A stretch of 50,598 nt of DNA from Cochliopodium minus. Taxonomy: Eukaryota; Discosea; Himatismenida; Cochliopodiidae. Within the stretch, counting starts at the first letter, position 1, and every line of letters starts with the position of its first letter. The translations under genes and the position numbers were made by a program. Location of the stretch: positions 5,467-56,064 of the forward strand of contig JAMYWO010000196.1 of assembly GCA_024220525.1 (NCBI GenBank). Reading direction: 5' to 3'. Under the pieces are notes generated by a model, which was not told where the DNA came from, did no database searches, and worked only from the letters and a program-made list of their open reading frames with translations. Positions 38,801 to 50,371 of this stretch are shown in pieces.

Positions 38801-40494
38801 AATGAGATTTGGAGATGGAGAGGATTTCGAGTTGATTTGCCAAGTAAACACCTTCAACACTTGAAATTTTGGAAAAATCAACTCTTCCTCCATTTCTCAC
38901 ATTAAATAATAAGGAGACATCAAAGTTTTTCTCGAATGCTCCTGCCACATACAAATTTCCCCACCTTAACATTTTTGTTTCAAAAAAAAAATGTTTTTTA
39001 AAAAATAATTTATTCTTTAAAATCAAAAAAATAAATAAAATAATACCCGTCATTGGTGGTAGAGTGATCAACGTTAATGAAAGTAGATCCTTTTTAAAGT
39101 AAATAAATAAAAAATAAAAATATAAATATAAATAGAAATATAAAAATAAAAAATGAAAAAATGAAAATAAATAAAATATAAAATAAAAAAGAAATAAAAA
39201 ATAAATAAATATAAATAAATTAAAAAAAATACCAGATTGAGTATCGAGAATGGAGTATTTTTGTTCAGTGAGGACATCTTTTGCAGGGAAAATGATTTTG
39301 AAAAAAGACTTTCCATCTTTGGAAGCATGAAGTTCCAAAGAATTAGCACTAATCTTTGAATCTACTGCAACAAAATAGTACCCATTTCTTGCCAAAAACC
39401 CTCTGCATACTTCGTACATCAACTTTTTATTTTCTCCCAAAATAGATGTGTAAAGATCATAGCTTTCATAGAAATTTTGATTTCCAGAATTTTTTTGTGA
39501 GATATACCTTTTTTTTTATTTCATTCAAATTTGGTTTGGATTTTAAAAAAAAAATTTAAATGTTTTTTATGATTTTTTTTATTTATTTTCAATTTAAATG
39601 TTTGATCTATTTAGTTTTTGAAGAATCGTTTTTGTATTATTTTTTAAATAAGGGAATTTTAATTTTTTATTAAAGAAAAATAGATACCAAATATCAGTCC
39701 CATTAGATATGGAATCAAAGCCCCAAGTAGCTGTCCATACATATTTCTCCACCAAACTCCAAGTCTTACCAGTATCTTTAGAAATTAACAAATCATAGCG
39801 ACAAACACCAGGTTCAGTGAAATTATAACAATGCATAGTACCTGCTTGTGCCAAAATGTATTTACTCAAATTTGGATGAGGATAAATAAATTCATAAATA
39901 TAATTGGGTGTTGAATATCTTGTATAGGTCTTTCCTTGATCTGCAGTGATCCATATACTAGGAGAAAATGCTTTCATTTTTAAAAAATTAGAAGAGAAAA
40001 ATAAATAAATTAGAAAAAAGAAAGCATATTTTGAATTTAAAGAATGAATTACATGTAATTACTATTCCTATTCCTGCTATATCTGTAATTGTATTTACAC
40101 CAGATAATCCATAAAGACCTTTATCGTTTATTCCTTGTAATAATGGATTTTGGTCAACATATGTCTTTCCCCCATCAAAACTTCTGTAAAGATGTCTTTC
40201 TGTTGTAACAAAAAAAGCAATCTATTGTTTAAATAAAAGAAAGAATTGAAAAATTTTAATAATCACAATTCAAAAAAAAAAAGAAAATTATCAAATATGA
40301 ATTTTTGATAATTTTCAATTTTCATTTCAAATTACTTGGTTATTATCATTTCCCACTTGCCAAATCCAATTTCCAGTTGGTCTACCAATCAAATCAGTTT
40401 TATGTAATGTTATTTTTCCACCATCACAATTTATTGTCATTGATTGTGCATTAACAAAAACAAAAATAACAAATAATAAAAATAAAAGTTTCAT
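35834..40494 (-). CDS. Sortilin/VPS10-type sorting receptor
   Basis: Eleven exons (40336-40494, 40053-40221, 39688-39970, 39233-39507, 39047-39089, 38201-38964, 37847-37969, 37389-37462, 36908-37130, 36291-36550, 35834-36229) agree in phase and give 922 residues. A signal peptide (LLFLLFVIFVFVNAQ) precedes the VPS10 beta-propeller with Asp-box repeats (RSFDGGKTY, ISKDTGKTW, SLDEG). Then come the VPS10-C region (NIHERQCVGADSP, GCILGQKIQYIRRKRDSKC) and the ten-cysteine domain (CACTREDYECAACF, GYQLVDEDKC). One membrane helix (FAVFFVLLLVGAAITFLIL) and an acidic tail end it. Such receptors carry hydrolases from Golgi to the endolysosomal system. Exon 38201-38964 contains a Ser/Pro-, Lys- and Asn-rich insert of about 130 residues. 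Confidence 0.92.
36600..36900. repeat. Minisatellite in a VPS10 intron
   Basis: Units built on ATAAATGTGAATTAAATAAA recur with spacers of roughly 25-35 bp; the last two to three are nearly exact. The stretch lies in the intron between exons 36908-37130 and 36291-36550. Confidence 0.7.
40283..40316. repeat. Hairpin-forming inverted repeat in a VPS10 intron
   Basis: GAAAATTATCAAA (40283-40295) and its exact complement TTTGATAATTTTC (40304-40316) are separated by 8 nt. They lie in the first intron of the VPS10 gene. Confidence 0.6.
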
Positions 40495-40721
40495 CTTTAC
40501 TTTTTTTTTTCTAATTTTTTTTTATTTTTTATATTTTTTTAATGCTGTTTTCAAAAATAAAGCTTATATGAATTTCTTTTTTTTTGACAAGAATTAATCG
40601 AATTGCAATTTTTGATAAAAAATGGTGTAGTGCTATTTATTTTTTTTTTCTGAAAATGAAATTTCTTTTACAAATTTTCTATAGTATGAAATAATATTTT
40701 AATTAATTAAAGAGTTTTTGG

Positions 40722-41839
40722 TTATTTTTTGTTTTCTTGTTTTCTATCAGATCTGCATTTCAAACAATTGCAAGAAAAAGAGTAAAATTGGTTAAGGAGT
40801 TTTTGTCTTTCTTGGTAGGGAAGATTCTCATCAATGTAAGAAATGGTCAATTCTTCTCCTTCATCAATGTGGGTGATTGCAACAAAAGTTGTTTTGTGAT
40901 CATTTCTAGAAGAAGAAGACATGATGTTAGGACAACAACTGTGATTCATACAGTTTGCTACTGAAAACATTCCACTCCCTTTCAGTGGGCAAATCTTTTT
41001 CATCTCCTCACTCACCATAAAGTCTGCCACTCCTTTAATTTTTTTAACAAAAAAAAAAATAGTTCAAATAATGTTCTTTTAATTAAAAAGAGAAATTATT
41101 AGAGAGTAGAATTATAATTTCAAAATAATTCTAAAATAACTAAATTAACTTTTAATTTATTCATTTCTTATTGTTAAAAAAGGGAACCTTTGTCAGAAAT
41201 GTCCAATTCTTTTAAAATGTCTCTTTCTTTACTTTCTATTTTTTCACCAAGAAAAGTATGAAAAAAAGAAACAGGGTGTATCGTTTGTGCATTTCTTATT
41301 ATCGCTCCATTCAATTTTCTGTAATTCGAAAGTGTTATTACTAAAATTTACAAAAAAAGAAATAAATTAATTTAAATTATCTAATAAAAATATAAAAAAG
41401 AGGAAAAAGAAACAAAATTTAGAATAGAAAGAATGTAAATAAAAAAAGAAAAAAATAAAAATAAAAAAAGGAAAGAAAAGAAAAGGAAAGGAAAGAAAAG
41501 AAAAGGAAGATTTATTTTAACTGTTTTGGAGTTTTTGAAAAGAATCGCCAAAAGAGAAAACAATCAACTGAAAAGCAACCTCGTCTCTATCTGATTTCTC
41601 TTCATCTGCTATGAAATTATGGTAATGTTGAAATGCTTCTTCTGGTGTTTCTCCTTTATTTTCATTTTTTTATTTATATTCATTAAAATTTATTAAAATT
41701 ATTTAAATTATTTAATTTATTTTTAATTATTTTTATAACTATAATTTATTTCAGGAAGGGTTGAATACCATTATCGATTCTTAATTTAATATTCGCAAAT
41801 ATTTTTGCAATAAACAGTGGATTGGTTCTCTTCATTTGC
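40722..41839 (-). CDS. SMYD5-like SET-domain protein (5' end missing)
   Basis: Exons 41769-41839, about 41522-41653, 41188-41318 and 40722-41032 give the second part of a SMYD-type SET domain. It shows KLNGAIIRNAQTIHPVS, GSGMFSVANCMNHSCCPN with the NHSC motif, GEELTISYIDE with the catalytic tyrosine, and the post-SET cysteines CNCLKC. The family methylates histones or other proteins using S-adenosylmethionine. The N-terminal SET strand and MYND finger are absent because the gene runs into the microsatellite and the N at 41931. The junction between the second and third exons does not agree in phase with the plain donor at 41521, so that splice is unresolved. A donor inside the exon (GCTTTTCA, then GTTGAT) would fit. 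Confidence 0.75.
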
Positions 41840-41849
41840 CTATTTTTTT

Positions 41850-42010
41850 TATTTTTTATTTATTTATTTATTTTATTTATTTTATTTATTTTATTTATTT
41901 TATTTATTTTATTTATTTTATTTATTTTATNATTTTTATTTTTATTTTTATTTTTATTTTTATTTTTATTTTTATTTTTATTTTTATTTTTTATTTTTAT
42001 TTTTATTTAA
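41850..42010. repeat. A/T microsatellites around a single N (assembly join)
   Basis: TTTATTTTA repeats run to 41930, one N stands at 41931, then TTTTTA repeats follow. On the left is the 5' side of a SET gene, and on the right the 3' side of a transporter gene, both on the minus strand. Two different genes are therefore fused here. Confidence 0.85.
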
Positions 42011-42034
42011 AATGTTTTATTTTTTTATTTATAC

Positions 42035-43017
42035 CTACACCCAATCCCACCAACCCTCTGAAAAAAATCATCCATTGTATATTGGGCGCTATTACACTCA
42101 ATAATGCCCCTGCTATTACAATCAATATCGTCACAAATCTTAAAATAATAAAACAAAAAAATTAAAAAACAGGAAAAATTAAAAAAAAAGTGAATGATTA
42201 AAAAAGAAACAAATAATTTGATAAATAAATAAAAAAATGTAAATAATTCTATAAATTACAAAAAAAATGTAAACAATTCAATAAATTACAATTATTAAAA
42301 TTAAAAATTTAAAAATTTAAATTTGATGAATTAAAAATTTAAATTTGATGAATTTAAAATAAAATTTTAAATTAAAACATTTTTTTACCCTGTTTTTTTC
42401 CTTCCAAAATAATCAGACAATATCCCGAATATAGTAGATCCTATCAACATTCCTATAAAGCTATTTATGTTTTTTAAAAAATTTTGAATTAAACCTGATT
42501 CTTTCCGCTGAAATTTAAATTTTTTTTTTTTTTAATTTGTTTTTTGTTTTTGTTTACACAATGGATCCTATCATAGCTTCTTGATATGATGTCAAATTCC
42601 AAAATTCTTTTAAGACTGGCATAAGAAATGATATAAGCATCGTCTCAGCAGCATCAGCTGGAATAAAAATGAAATTAAAAAAAGATTATCTATTAAATTC
42701 TAATCCATTGAATTATAGTATGGATATACAAGTAATTGAGAATCCAATTAAAAAAAAAATAAATAATTTTTTCAATCAAAAATTTATTTGACTAACAAAT
42801 TTTATATCGGAGGAACTTTTTATTTTTCATTTATAAATTGGGATTTTGAAGTGTATTTTTTGAGGTGATCCTTACCTGCTCCGTTCAATCCTATTATGAA
42901 CAACAATATCCATTGGAATCTTCCCATCCCATAAGAATTTATTATTTCTGATACTGTCATTTTGATGGATTGAGATGATGGAGTGTTATCTATCAAAGGA
43001 ATATTTTCATATTCCAT
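42035..43017 (-). CDS. MFS transporter, SV2/SVOP-like, N-terminal part only
   Basis: Exons 42876-43017, 42558-42657, 42389-42460 and 42035-42138 agree in phase and encode about 139 residues. They cover membrane helices 1 to 4 of a major facilitator: GRFQWILLFIIGLNGAADAA, ETMLISFLMPVLKEFW, IGMLIGSTIFGILSDYFGRK (the loop 2-3 signature) and FFRGLVGLGVG. Order and motifs match SV2/SVOP-type organic-ion or sugar transporters. The other eight helices should lie further left but are replaced by the microsatellite with the N at 41931, so the gene is truncated by the assembly. The substrate cannot be told. Confidence 0.82.
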
Positions 43018-43160
43018 TCCTCTTTGTTGAAAAAATAAATACAATATTTTTTGATCAATTTTTTTTATTTTATTTGAAGGTAAATCAATGTATTAAAAGA
43101 GAAACATTTGATAATAGATTACTTTACATCATATCAAGGAATTTCAATTAAATAAATTTT

Positions 43161-43562
43161 TTAATTAAATGATAAAGATGATCTCTTTATCTTTTGGTAA
43201 TATTCTTTACATTCTCTTTGTGAGATGTTTTTCAGTTTAAAAGATAATTTATAAACATTCAAATAGTGCAAAAATTTTTTCTTTGAGCTTATTTTGTTGA
43301 AACCTAATTCCCCCAACTCATCTTCCCTCAGATCAAGGATATTATTTCCGTTTAAACATATGTTTTTGAGATGATTAAAGATTTCTTCTTCATTTTCAAC
43401 ACTTGATAGTTTAATGATTGAATTTATATCCATCCACAAGTCGAATTTCGGATACCATAATTCCATTTCGATCTGATTGTTTTGTTTTTGTAATTCCATG
43501 ATCAAATCATTTCTCCAATTTTTATCTTCTTTAATTATCATTTCAATTTTTTTTATTTCCAA
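43161..43562 (-). CDS. SAM-domain-like protein, start uncertain
   Basis: The open stretch encodes up to 133 residues. The first ATG is at 43541, and an upstream coding exon is possible because the frame stays open to about 43610. Residues about 45-115 look like a sterile alpha motif: IFNHLKNICLNGNNILDLRE, then DELGELGFNKISSKKKFLHY. SAM domains mediate protein or RNA contacts. A Lys-rich helix ends the chain. It shares a promoter region of about 290 bp with the divergent LRR gene. Confidence 0.5.
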   Translation of the reverse strand: MEIKKIEMIIKEDKNWRNDLIMELQKQNNQIEMELWYPKFDLWMDINSIIKLSSVENEEEIFNHLKNICLNGNNILDLREDELGELGFNKISSKKKFLHYLNVYKLSFKLKNISQRECKEYYQKIKRSSLSFN

Positions 43563-43852
43563 CTTGATGATCTTTAAATATTTGTTTTTGATCTGCTTTA
43601 AACTTAAAAAAAGATTATATTCAAAGATAAATTAATGAAGTTAATTTTTGTTTTTTTTCCCTGAAATTGAGATTATAATAATTATTTTTTGTGGAATTAT
43701 TTATTTTATCAACATTCTCAAACATCAATCAAGTATACAATCAATATTATGATAAAATTTTAAAATTTGTGAGAAAAAAATAATTAATTTATTTAATTTT
43801 TTTTAAAAAAAACAAACATTAAATTAAATAATAATCAATAAAAAAAAAAAAA

Positions 43853-44481
43853 ATGAGCAATAAAAAATATGAATACATTCTTGAAAGAGTAAGCTAAAAT
43901 TTTTTAATAGTTTTTAGTTTGTTTTTATTTGGAATTTTAGATGGATAAATGTGGAAATATTTTAGATTTAACAAACATGCATCTAAAATCATCGGATATG
44001 GTTCCACTCGCAATGAAATTGAAGAATAATTTCAATTTAAAAATTATGCTTCTTGCAAACAATTTTATTGGCCTTGAAGGAATCAAAAGTATTTGTGAAT
44101 CTTTGAAAGAAAATACAACTTTAACCGAAATAGATTTTGGAGGTAAATTGTAACTATTAAGATTTTAAAGTTTTCTCTTATCTCCTTTACAAAGTTTACA
44201 ATCAATTTAATAGTGAATCTGGAAAAGAAATCTTGTCATTATTAGAAGTAAATCAAACTCTTGTAAAGATAAACCTTGATGGAAATCTAAGAATAAGCAA
44301 AGATTTGAGAGAGTCGATTAGTATGAAATTGATACAAAACGTTAATCTTAAAAAGATAAAGTTCAATCTTTTGTTAATGAGAAAGAGAGAGGGATGTGTC
44401 ATATCTTTGTTACCAAGAAGAGTTCTCATTCATTTGTTAACTTATTTAAAACATGTAGATAAAAATAAAAATTGTAAATAA
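43853..44481 (+). CDS. Leucine-rich-repeat protein (ribonuclease-inhibitor type)
   Basis: Exons 43853-43888, 43941-44142 and 44195-44481 join in phase to 174 residues. Repeats such as ILDLTNMHLKSSDMVPLAMK, LKIMLLANNFIGLEGIKSI and LVKINLDGNLRIS fit the 28-29-residue ribonuclease-inhibitor-like LRR spacing. The intron of 52 nt must use the AG at 44193-44194, because the later AG before TGAATC breaks the frame. The C-terminal part is basic. The partner is unknown. Confidence 0.65.
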
Positions 44482-44510
44482 ATTGAGAGAAATGATTTTA
44501 AAAAAAAAAA

Positions 44511-45873
44511 ATGAATATTGATTCAGAAGAGAAAGTTCTTTATGAAAAACTTGAAACTATTTCTTTGAAGAATAAGCAAGATATTAAAGATATACTCAAA
44601 CAAATATCTGATATTATTCCTTTCAATTCCAATTTATGGAAGCATTATTTTCATAAGGTAAATAACATTTTTATTCCTCAAGAAATATTGATTTTTAAAA
44701 GTAGATCCAAGTGGACCGAACAGGATTTTCAGCGAGCAAAATATCTAAGAAAAATAATAATTTTATCTACAATCAAAGTAATTGATCCATCTGGTTCATT
44801 ATCTTATCAAATGGAGGATAATAAAATTGTAAAGCTATGTTCAAAAGAAGATATCATAAATCAAGTGAAAAGCACATTAAAACTGAGTGATATTGAAATT
44901 TCTGAGAAATTAAATTCAGAGAAAAAATTATACAATCATACTGATGTTGAAGTATTAGAAATGGATTGTTTAGTAGCTGCATTAAAACTCAAAGAAGAAG
45001 GTTTTAATCCCCTTGTATTGAATATGGCAAATGAAAAGTTCAAAATAAAATTTAATTTTAAAATCGATTTTAAAATCAATTTATCAATAAATTAGAACAC
45101 CTGGAGGTTTTTTTATTTTAAATTTTACTTTTTGTTATAATCAAATTAATAATTTAATCAAAGGATCTTACTTGGGAACAGCTGGAGCTCAAGAAGAAAA
45201 TGTGATGAGAAGGTTGGAGTATTATTTATTATTTTTTATTAATTTACTTTTTTAAACATAGAACAACTTACTCACTTTGTGTGGATGATAAGTTTGAAAT
45301 TTCTGAGAGGAAAAAAAATTTTTATCCAATAGAAGAATTCAGCGGAATTTTGAGTGAAAATGTACTCGTGTTTCGTGGAGAAGAAAAGGAAGGATATCAT
45401 TACCTCCAAACCCCTGTTTCACTCAGTTTCATTGCATTTCCTGCTTGCAAAAGACCTACATTGATAAATAAAAACAAACTTAATGAAGAGTATGAGAAGA
45501 AGACGATCAAAAAAATAGACACTTTGTTATCCATAGCTAAATACAAAAAATATGATTCTCTTGTTCTATCTTCAATGTAATTCTGTATAAAAAAATTTTA
45601 AAAATTTTTCTAAATATTTTTTATTAAAGGGGTTGTGGAAGTTATAGAAAGTAAATTTTCCATTTAAAACTTTTTGCTTTTTAAAATATTCATTTTATTT
45701 TTTTTTGGAAAAGCCCTCCTTATCACATCGCCCAGATTTTCAAAGATCTCATTTTCTCAGAAAAATTTAATGGGTTTTTTAAGAAGATTGTTTTTTCTAT
45801 CATTGATGACCACAGATCCAAACAACATGAAAACGGAAATTTTAAACCTTTTTATGAAGTATTTAAAAAATAA
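44511..45873 (+). CDS. Microbial-type poly(ADP-ribose) glycohydrolase (TIGR02452 family)
   Basis: Exons 44511-45037, 45096-45106 (11 nt), 45164-45212, 45262-45576, 45630-45650 (21 nt) and 45714-45873 agree in phase and give 360 residues. The family marks are LVLNMANEKTPGGSYLGTAG followed by AQEENVMRRTTY (the GG...QEE catalytic loop with paired glutamates), VLVFRGEEKEGYHYL, FIAFPACKRP, GCGSYRNPPYHIAQIF and a last FSIIDDHRS strand. This macrodomain enzyme removes poly(ADP-ribose) from proteins. The N-terminal 140 residues are helical and less conserved. It starts 29 bp after the LRR gene. Confidence 0.88.
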
Positions 45874-45978
45874 ATTGAATTAAAACTAATTAATCTGATC
45901 TTCTTGGATTAAAGAAAGTTTTCTTTTTTTTTTTTTTTGAATTTAAAAAATTAAAAAAAATTAAAAAAATTAAAAAAA

Positions 45979-48900
45979 ATGAATCAGATTAAATACACTG
46001 ATGAATTCATCAATTCTATTATAGACAAAATTAAACATCCAAAACTTGGGATAGATTGCAGAGATAGAAAATATAAAAGAAAAGTTTATGGTCAAAAAAA
46101 AATAATATTCTTTTTTTACCTCCTTGTTTAATATTTTGATTGGATTATCATAGAGAATTGTTTTATCGCAAGTGAGGCTATTGATTGGTTCATCAGAAAT
46201 AAGATGGTTTCATCCAGAGAAGAAGGAACGAACCTAGGATTGGAATTGGAGAAGAGAAAATTGATACAACATGTAGTATATCAGCATAATTTCAAAGATG
46301 ATAAGTTATTTTTCAGGTAATATTAAAATAAAGAGCTTGGTGATGAGGATATCAAAATATAGATTTAAAGATTTATCTTTTCCCATATCTTATTGACATA
46401 ATACACAATATTCATATCATCAAATAAAGAATATAAAATGTGAATATAAGATTTCAAGAATTTTTTTATGAATAATTCCGACATGCTCAAAATATTTCCC
46501 AAAGAATTCTTATCAAAGAAGATTTTTGGCTAATTAATTTACTCATCTTAAATTATTAATTTTTATGGATTAATAAATGAACTAATCTTGAATTTTCATT
46601 TAGATTCAAGAAACAAGAAACAGAAGAACAGGAAGAAAGGGTGACAGAAAAAGAAATGCAGTTCCAAATAACAAACTTGTCACTGCACATCACATCGGAA
46701 CTTTTCAACATAAAAAAGAACGTGATAAGAAAGGAAAAGTTCCTCCTTTTTCTTTCCAAAAACAACAAAGAAAAGTGTTTTGAGTTTTGGGACAAGACTG
46801 TTGATCTCATCTTTTCCATTAAATATGTACTCAACTTTGATGAAATCAATGCAAATGAATCTTCTATGATTTTATTGGTTGAACAATACATTTTCTCTCT
46901 TTCTAGTAACAATTTGTTGGCTAAAATAGGAGACAAATTGATTGAAAATTTGAGGTTATAATTATAAACTAATTTTTATTTTTTCTTTCAATTATTTTTG
47001 TTGTATTTCATTATTTTATTTTTAATTTTTTTAAATTTTTTTTGGTAGAAATCATTCTTCAATTTTAAAAATTGAGAAGAAAAAAGAGCAAATGGACGAA
47101 GATAGAAGATATAAACTGAATTGCATCACCATGAAACTCTTGCAAGAACTAGAAATTAGTTTGGAAGTAAAATAAATAAATTAAATAAATTAAAAAATTA
47201 AAGGAAAAAATAAAAAACTTTAAACAAATAAAACTTTTTTATTAACTTTAAATAATGATAGGAATTGTTAAGAGATGATATAAACTCATTTTTAGAAACT
47301 CATATTGTCACACCCGAAGAAAACTTGATTCTCCAACTCGACGAAAATGTGCTGAAGCTAGGAAAGCTGGAATTCGCCAAAATAAATGACAAATACAAAA
47401 AAAAGTATCAGCAATACAAAATCCAAACTTTGGAAACGAAAAAAGTGATTGCCATTTTGACCGAAAAGACCCTTGAATTTTACAAAACTATTAATTTCGA
47501 TGAAAATAATTCCAAGAAAAGTTTTAACGTGAAACCTGAGCTTATTGTCTCGCTTAGGCTTAACAATTTGGATTTTGATATTGTGGGGTACAACAAGAAC
47601 AAGCTGATGATCACCAATAACAATTCGGAGACATTTTTCTTTGTTTTTTCCGATAAGAGAGAGCTTTCTGATTGGTATCTCGTCCTTTTGAAAATTCGAA
47701 CCGACAAAGCAAAAATTAATTTTCTTTAAATATTTTTATAGGATTTTTTTTCTTTTTAAATATTTTTTTAAAAAGATTATTTTTTTATAATTATTTATTT
47801 ATTCAATCTTATTTATTATTTTAAAATTTTTTAAACATTTTTTAATATTATTTTAATTATTCAATCTTGCTTATTTTTCAAAATATTTACTCAAAATTTT
47901 TTCAAAATTTTTTAGAATGATAAAAGAAAAAAACTTATTTTGAAAAGAAACCAAATATTGCAAACAAATTACATTGAGGAGAAAAAAAACTTTGTGAGTG
48001 CTCTACCTGGCCATAAAAGAAAAACATTCTACAAAATGAAAACCACCTCCAAAGAAATTGTGATCGGAAACAAGAGATCCAAACATTCTCGAAACACCAG
48101 CAAAAGTGATCTCTTTGAAAATGCTCTTTCTCCCAGAAAAAAAAACAGTGTTCATGATATAAGCGATAATGAAGAAAAAAAAGATGTTACCCCAAAACAA
48201 AGAGGTAAAATTTTTTTTTTGTTGATTAATTTTGAATTTTATTAATCTAATTTATTATTTATTTGTTATTTTATTTTTTTTTTATTTGTTATTTATTTTT
48301 ATTTTTATATTTTGTTTTTATTAGAGGTTCTTTATGGCTCTCCACCTCCTTCGCCTCAGAATAATAAACCTTTGAAAACAAGTTTCAGTAGCGAGAAAAC
48401 ACACGTCAAAAATAAAGAAAACATTACGGACACCAAAGATAACATCACAACAGAAAAAGAAAGCAATGTCATCAATACTAACACTAATACAGATGACAAA
48501 GATGACAAAGAGGATATTCTCAATTGTGTCGATTTTTTTGAAAGCGATAACAGCTATTTGAGTGATGACAACAATGAAAATAATAATAATGGTAATACCA
48601 AAAAAAAATCAACCAGTTCCATTGGTATCATCTCTCCAAGAAATTTGAGGTAAGTGAAATTTTAGTCTATATTTTATTTTATTTTATTTTTTATTTTTTA
48701 TTTATTTTTATTATTTATTTTAAATATCAATATTTTTTATTATTTTAAGAAATGATGATTCTGATGTTTTAGAAAGCCCTGAAATAAACTCGAAGTCATC
48801 TTTTGAAAAGTCAACAAACAACAAGAAAAAAAAGAGTAACAATAACAAAGACACAGATGACAATACCCTCGAAAACAAAAGCATAGGAATAGATTATACT

Positions 48901-50371
48901 TATTTAGATCATTTAAATCGTTTTCACATAGACACAAACAATAATCACAACAACAAAAATAACATTGAAAATAAAAATAATAAAAATAATAAAAATGAGA
49001 ATAATAATAATAATAAAAATAAGAATAATAATAAAAATAATAATGAAACTAATAACAATAAAAATAACATTGAAACTAGTAAACATAAAAGTAAGAATGA
49101 AGATGCTATAAATGAGATTTCTGCGGAAAAAAATGAAGAAGGGAATGATCTATATGAAAAAGTTATCAAAATAGGAGTGGAGACAGGGGTGGAGACAGGT
49201 ACAGGAAAGGGAATTCTTCCAAAGTCGGATTCGGTGAGAAAATTCGAAAAAAAGTTGGAAAGAAGAGCCGTCAGGATCACTCCCCTGGACTACGACAACA
49301 ACAACTACATGTTCAACCTCTATTCTCCAAGGAACGAACAGGAAATTCCCAATATTTTAGAAAACACCAAAGAAAACAACCGAGATACTCCAACAGAAAA
49401 AGATAACGGAAATCGTGTTGATCAACTTTGTGATGTAGAAATTAATCCAAATCAAAAAATTGATGATGGAGATCTCGCTCAAAAACAAAATGAAGATGTG
49501 AGTGAGAATGATAGTTCTTTTGATGATGATGAACTTTGCATCAAGAAAATGTATCTGGATGTCAATTTTGGTGGGGAGTTTGGGAATGAAAACGAGTACA
49601 TGAATCTCAATTTGATCCATTCTCCCAGCCTCAAGATCAATCCTCCCAATCACAACAAAAAAAGAGATAATCCAAATAATAATAGCAATTTTGAAATCAA
49701 AAAAAACATAAATAAAGATGAAGATGTGAATAATGAGGATAATTCAAATAAAGATGAAAATGTGGAGAATAATAATTATCATTCAAATAATGAAAAAGAT
49801 GTGCAAGATGAAGATCATTCAAATAATGTGAATAACAAAGATAATCCAAATAAAGATAAAGATGTGAATAGAGATCCTTCAAATAAAGATAAAGATGTAA
49901 AAAATTTCGATATGAAAGAAAATGATGTTGAAGATAATCAAAAAGATGATGTGGAAAAAGATGAAAAAAAAGAGGATGGAAATAAAGAGGATGTAGGGGT
50001 GAAAGGAAATAAGGAGATTTTGTTGAAGCTGAGGTACATCGAAGAGAGGGAAAGGGAACTTCAGCTTATGGAAGAGAAATTAAAGAGGAAAGAGGAGAAG
50101 ATGAAGAATAATTACATCTCCAAACTTTCCTTCACCAAAAAAAAACTCCGCGAAAACTTCCTCTTACAAAAAAGTAACAAAAATGATTTAAAAGTTAATG
50201 TTAGTGTCGATGTCAATGTCAATGAAGGTGTTGGTGATACAAAGGGTGGTTATGATGTTATGGTTAGTAATAATGTCCCTTTCACTACTTCGGAGTTGAA
50301 GCAAATGGAGAATTATGGTGGCTTTGAAAATATGGAGAACATTGGACAGAACTTCAAAAATGAACAGGAAG
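45979..50371 (+). CDS. DEP-PH signalling protein with long low-complexity tail (3' end elsewhere)
   Basis: Exons 45979-46083, 46156-46316, 46604-46954, 47049-47166, 47262-47681, 47916-48204, 48325-48649 and 48750-50371 agree in phase, about 1,130 residues. A DEP domain comes first (NCFIASEAIDWFIRNKMVSS, REEGTNLGLELEKRKLIQHV). It is followed by helices and a PH domain (KKVIAILTEKTLEFYK to FFVFSDKRELSDWYL). The rest is Asn/Asp/Lys-rich with one coiled coil (YIEERERELQLMEEKLKRKE). DEP and PH domains recruit proteins to membranes. The PH exon can also be read on to a stop at 47729, giving a short form. The last exon ends in phase 1 at 50371 with no stop, and the exon at 2974 fits that phase. Confidence 0.75.

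Noticed and set aside
42480-42512. Possible 13-nt exon (CGGAAAGAATCAG on the minus strand) in the MFS gene
   Set aside because: Including it breaks the frame, while direct splicing gives the normal MFS helix.
43620-43745. Upstream coding exon for the SAM-like gene starting MFENVDK
   Set aside because: No donor/acceptor pair joins it in frame to the main exon.
47685-47705. TTCGAA motif resembling a tRNA T-loop
   Set aside because: It lies in the PH coding exon and no acceptor or anticodon stems pair around it.
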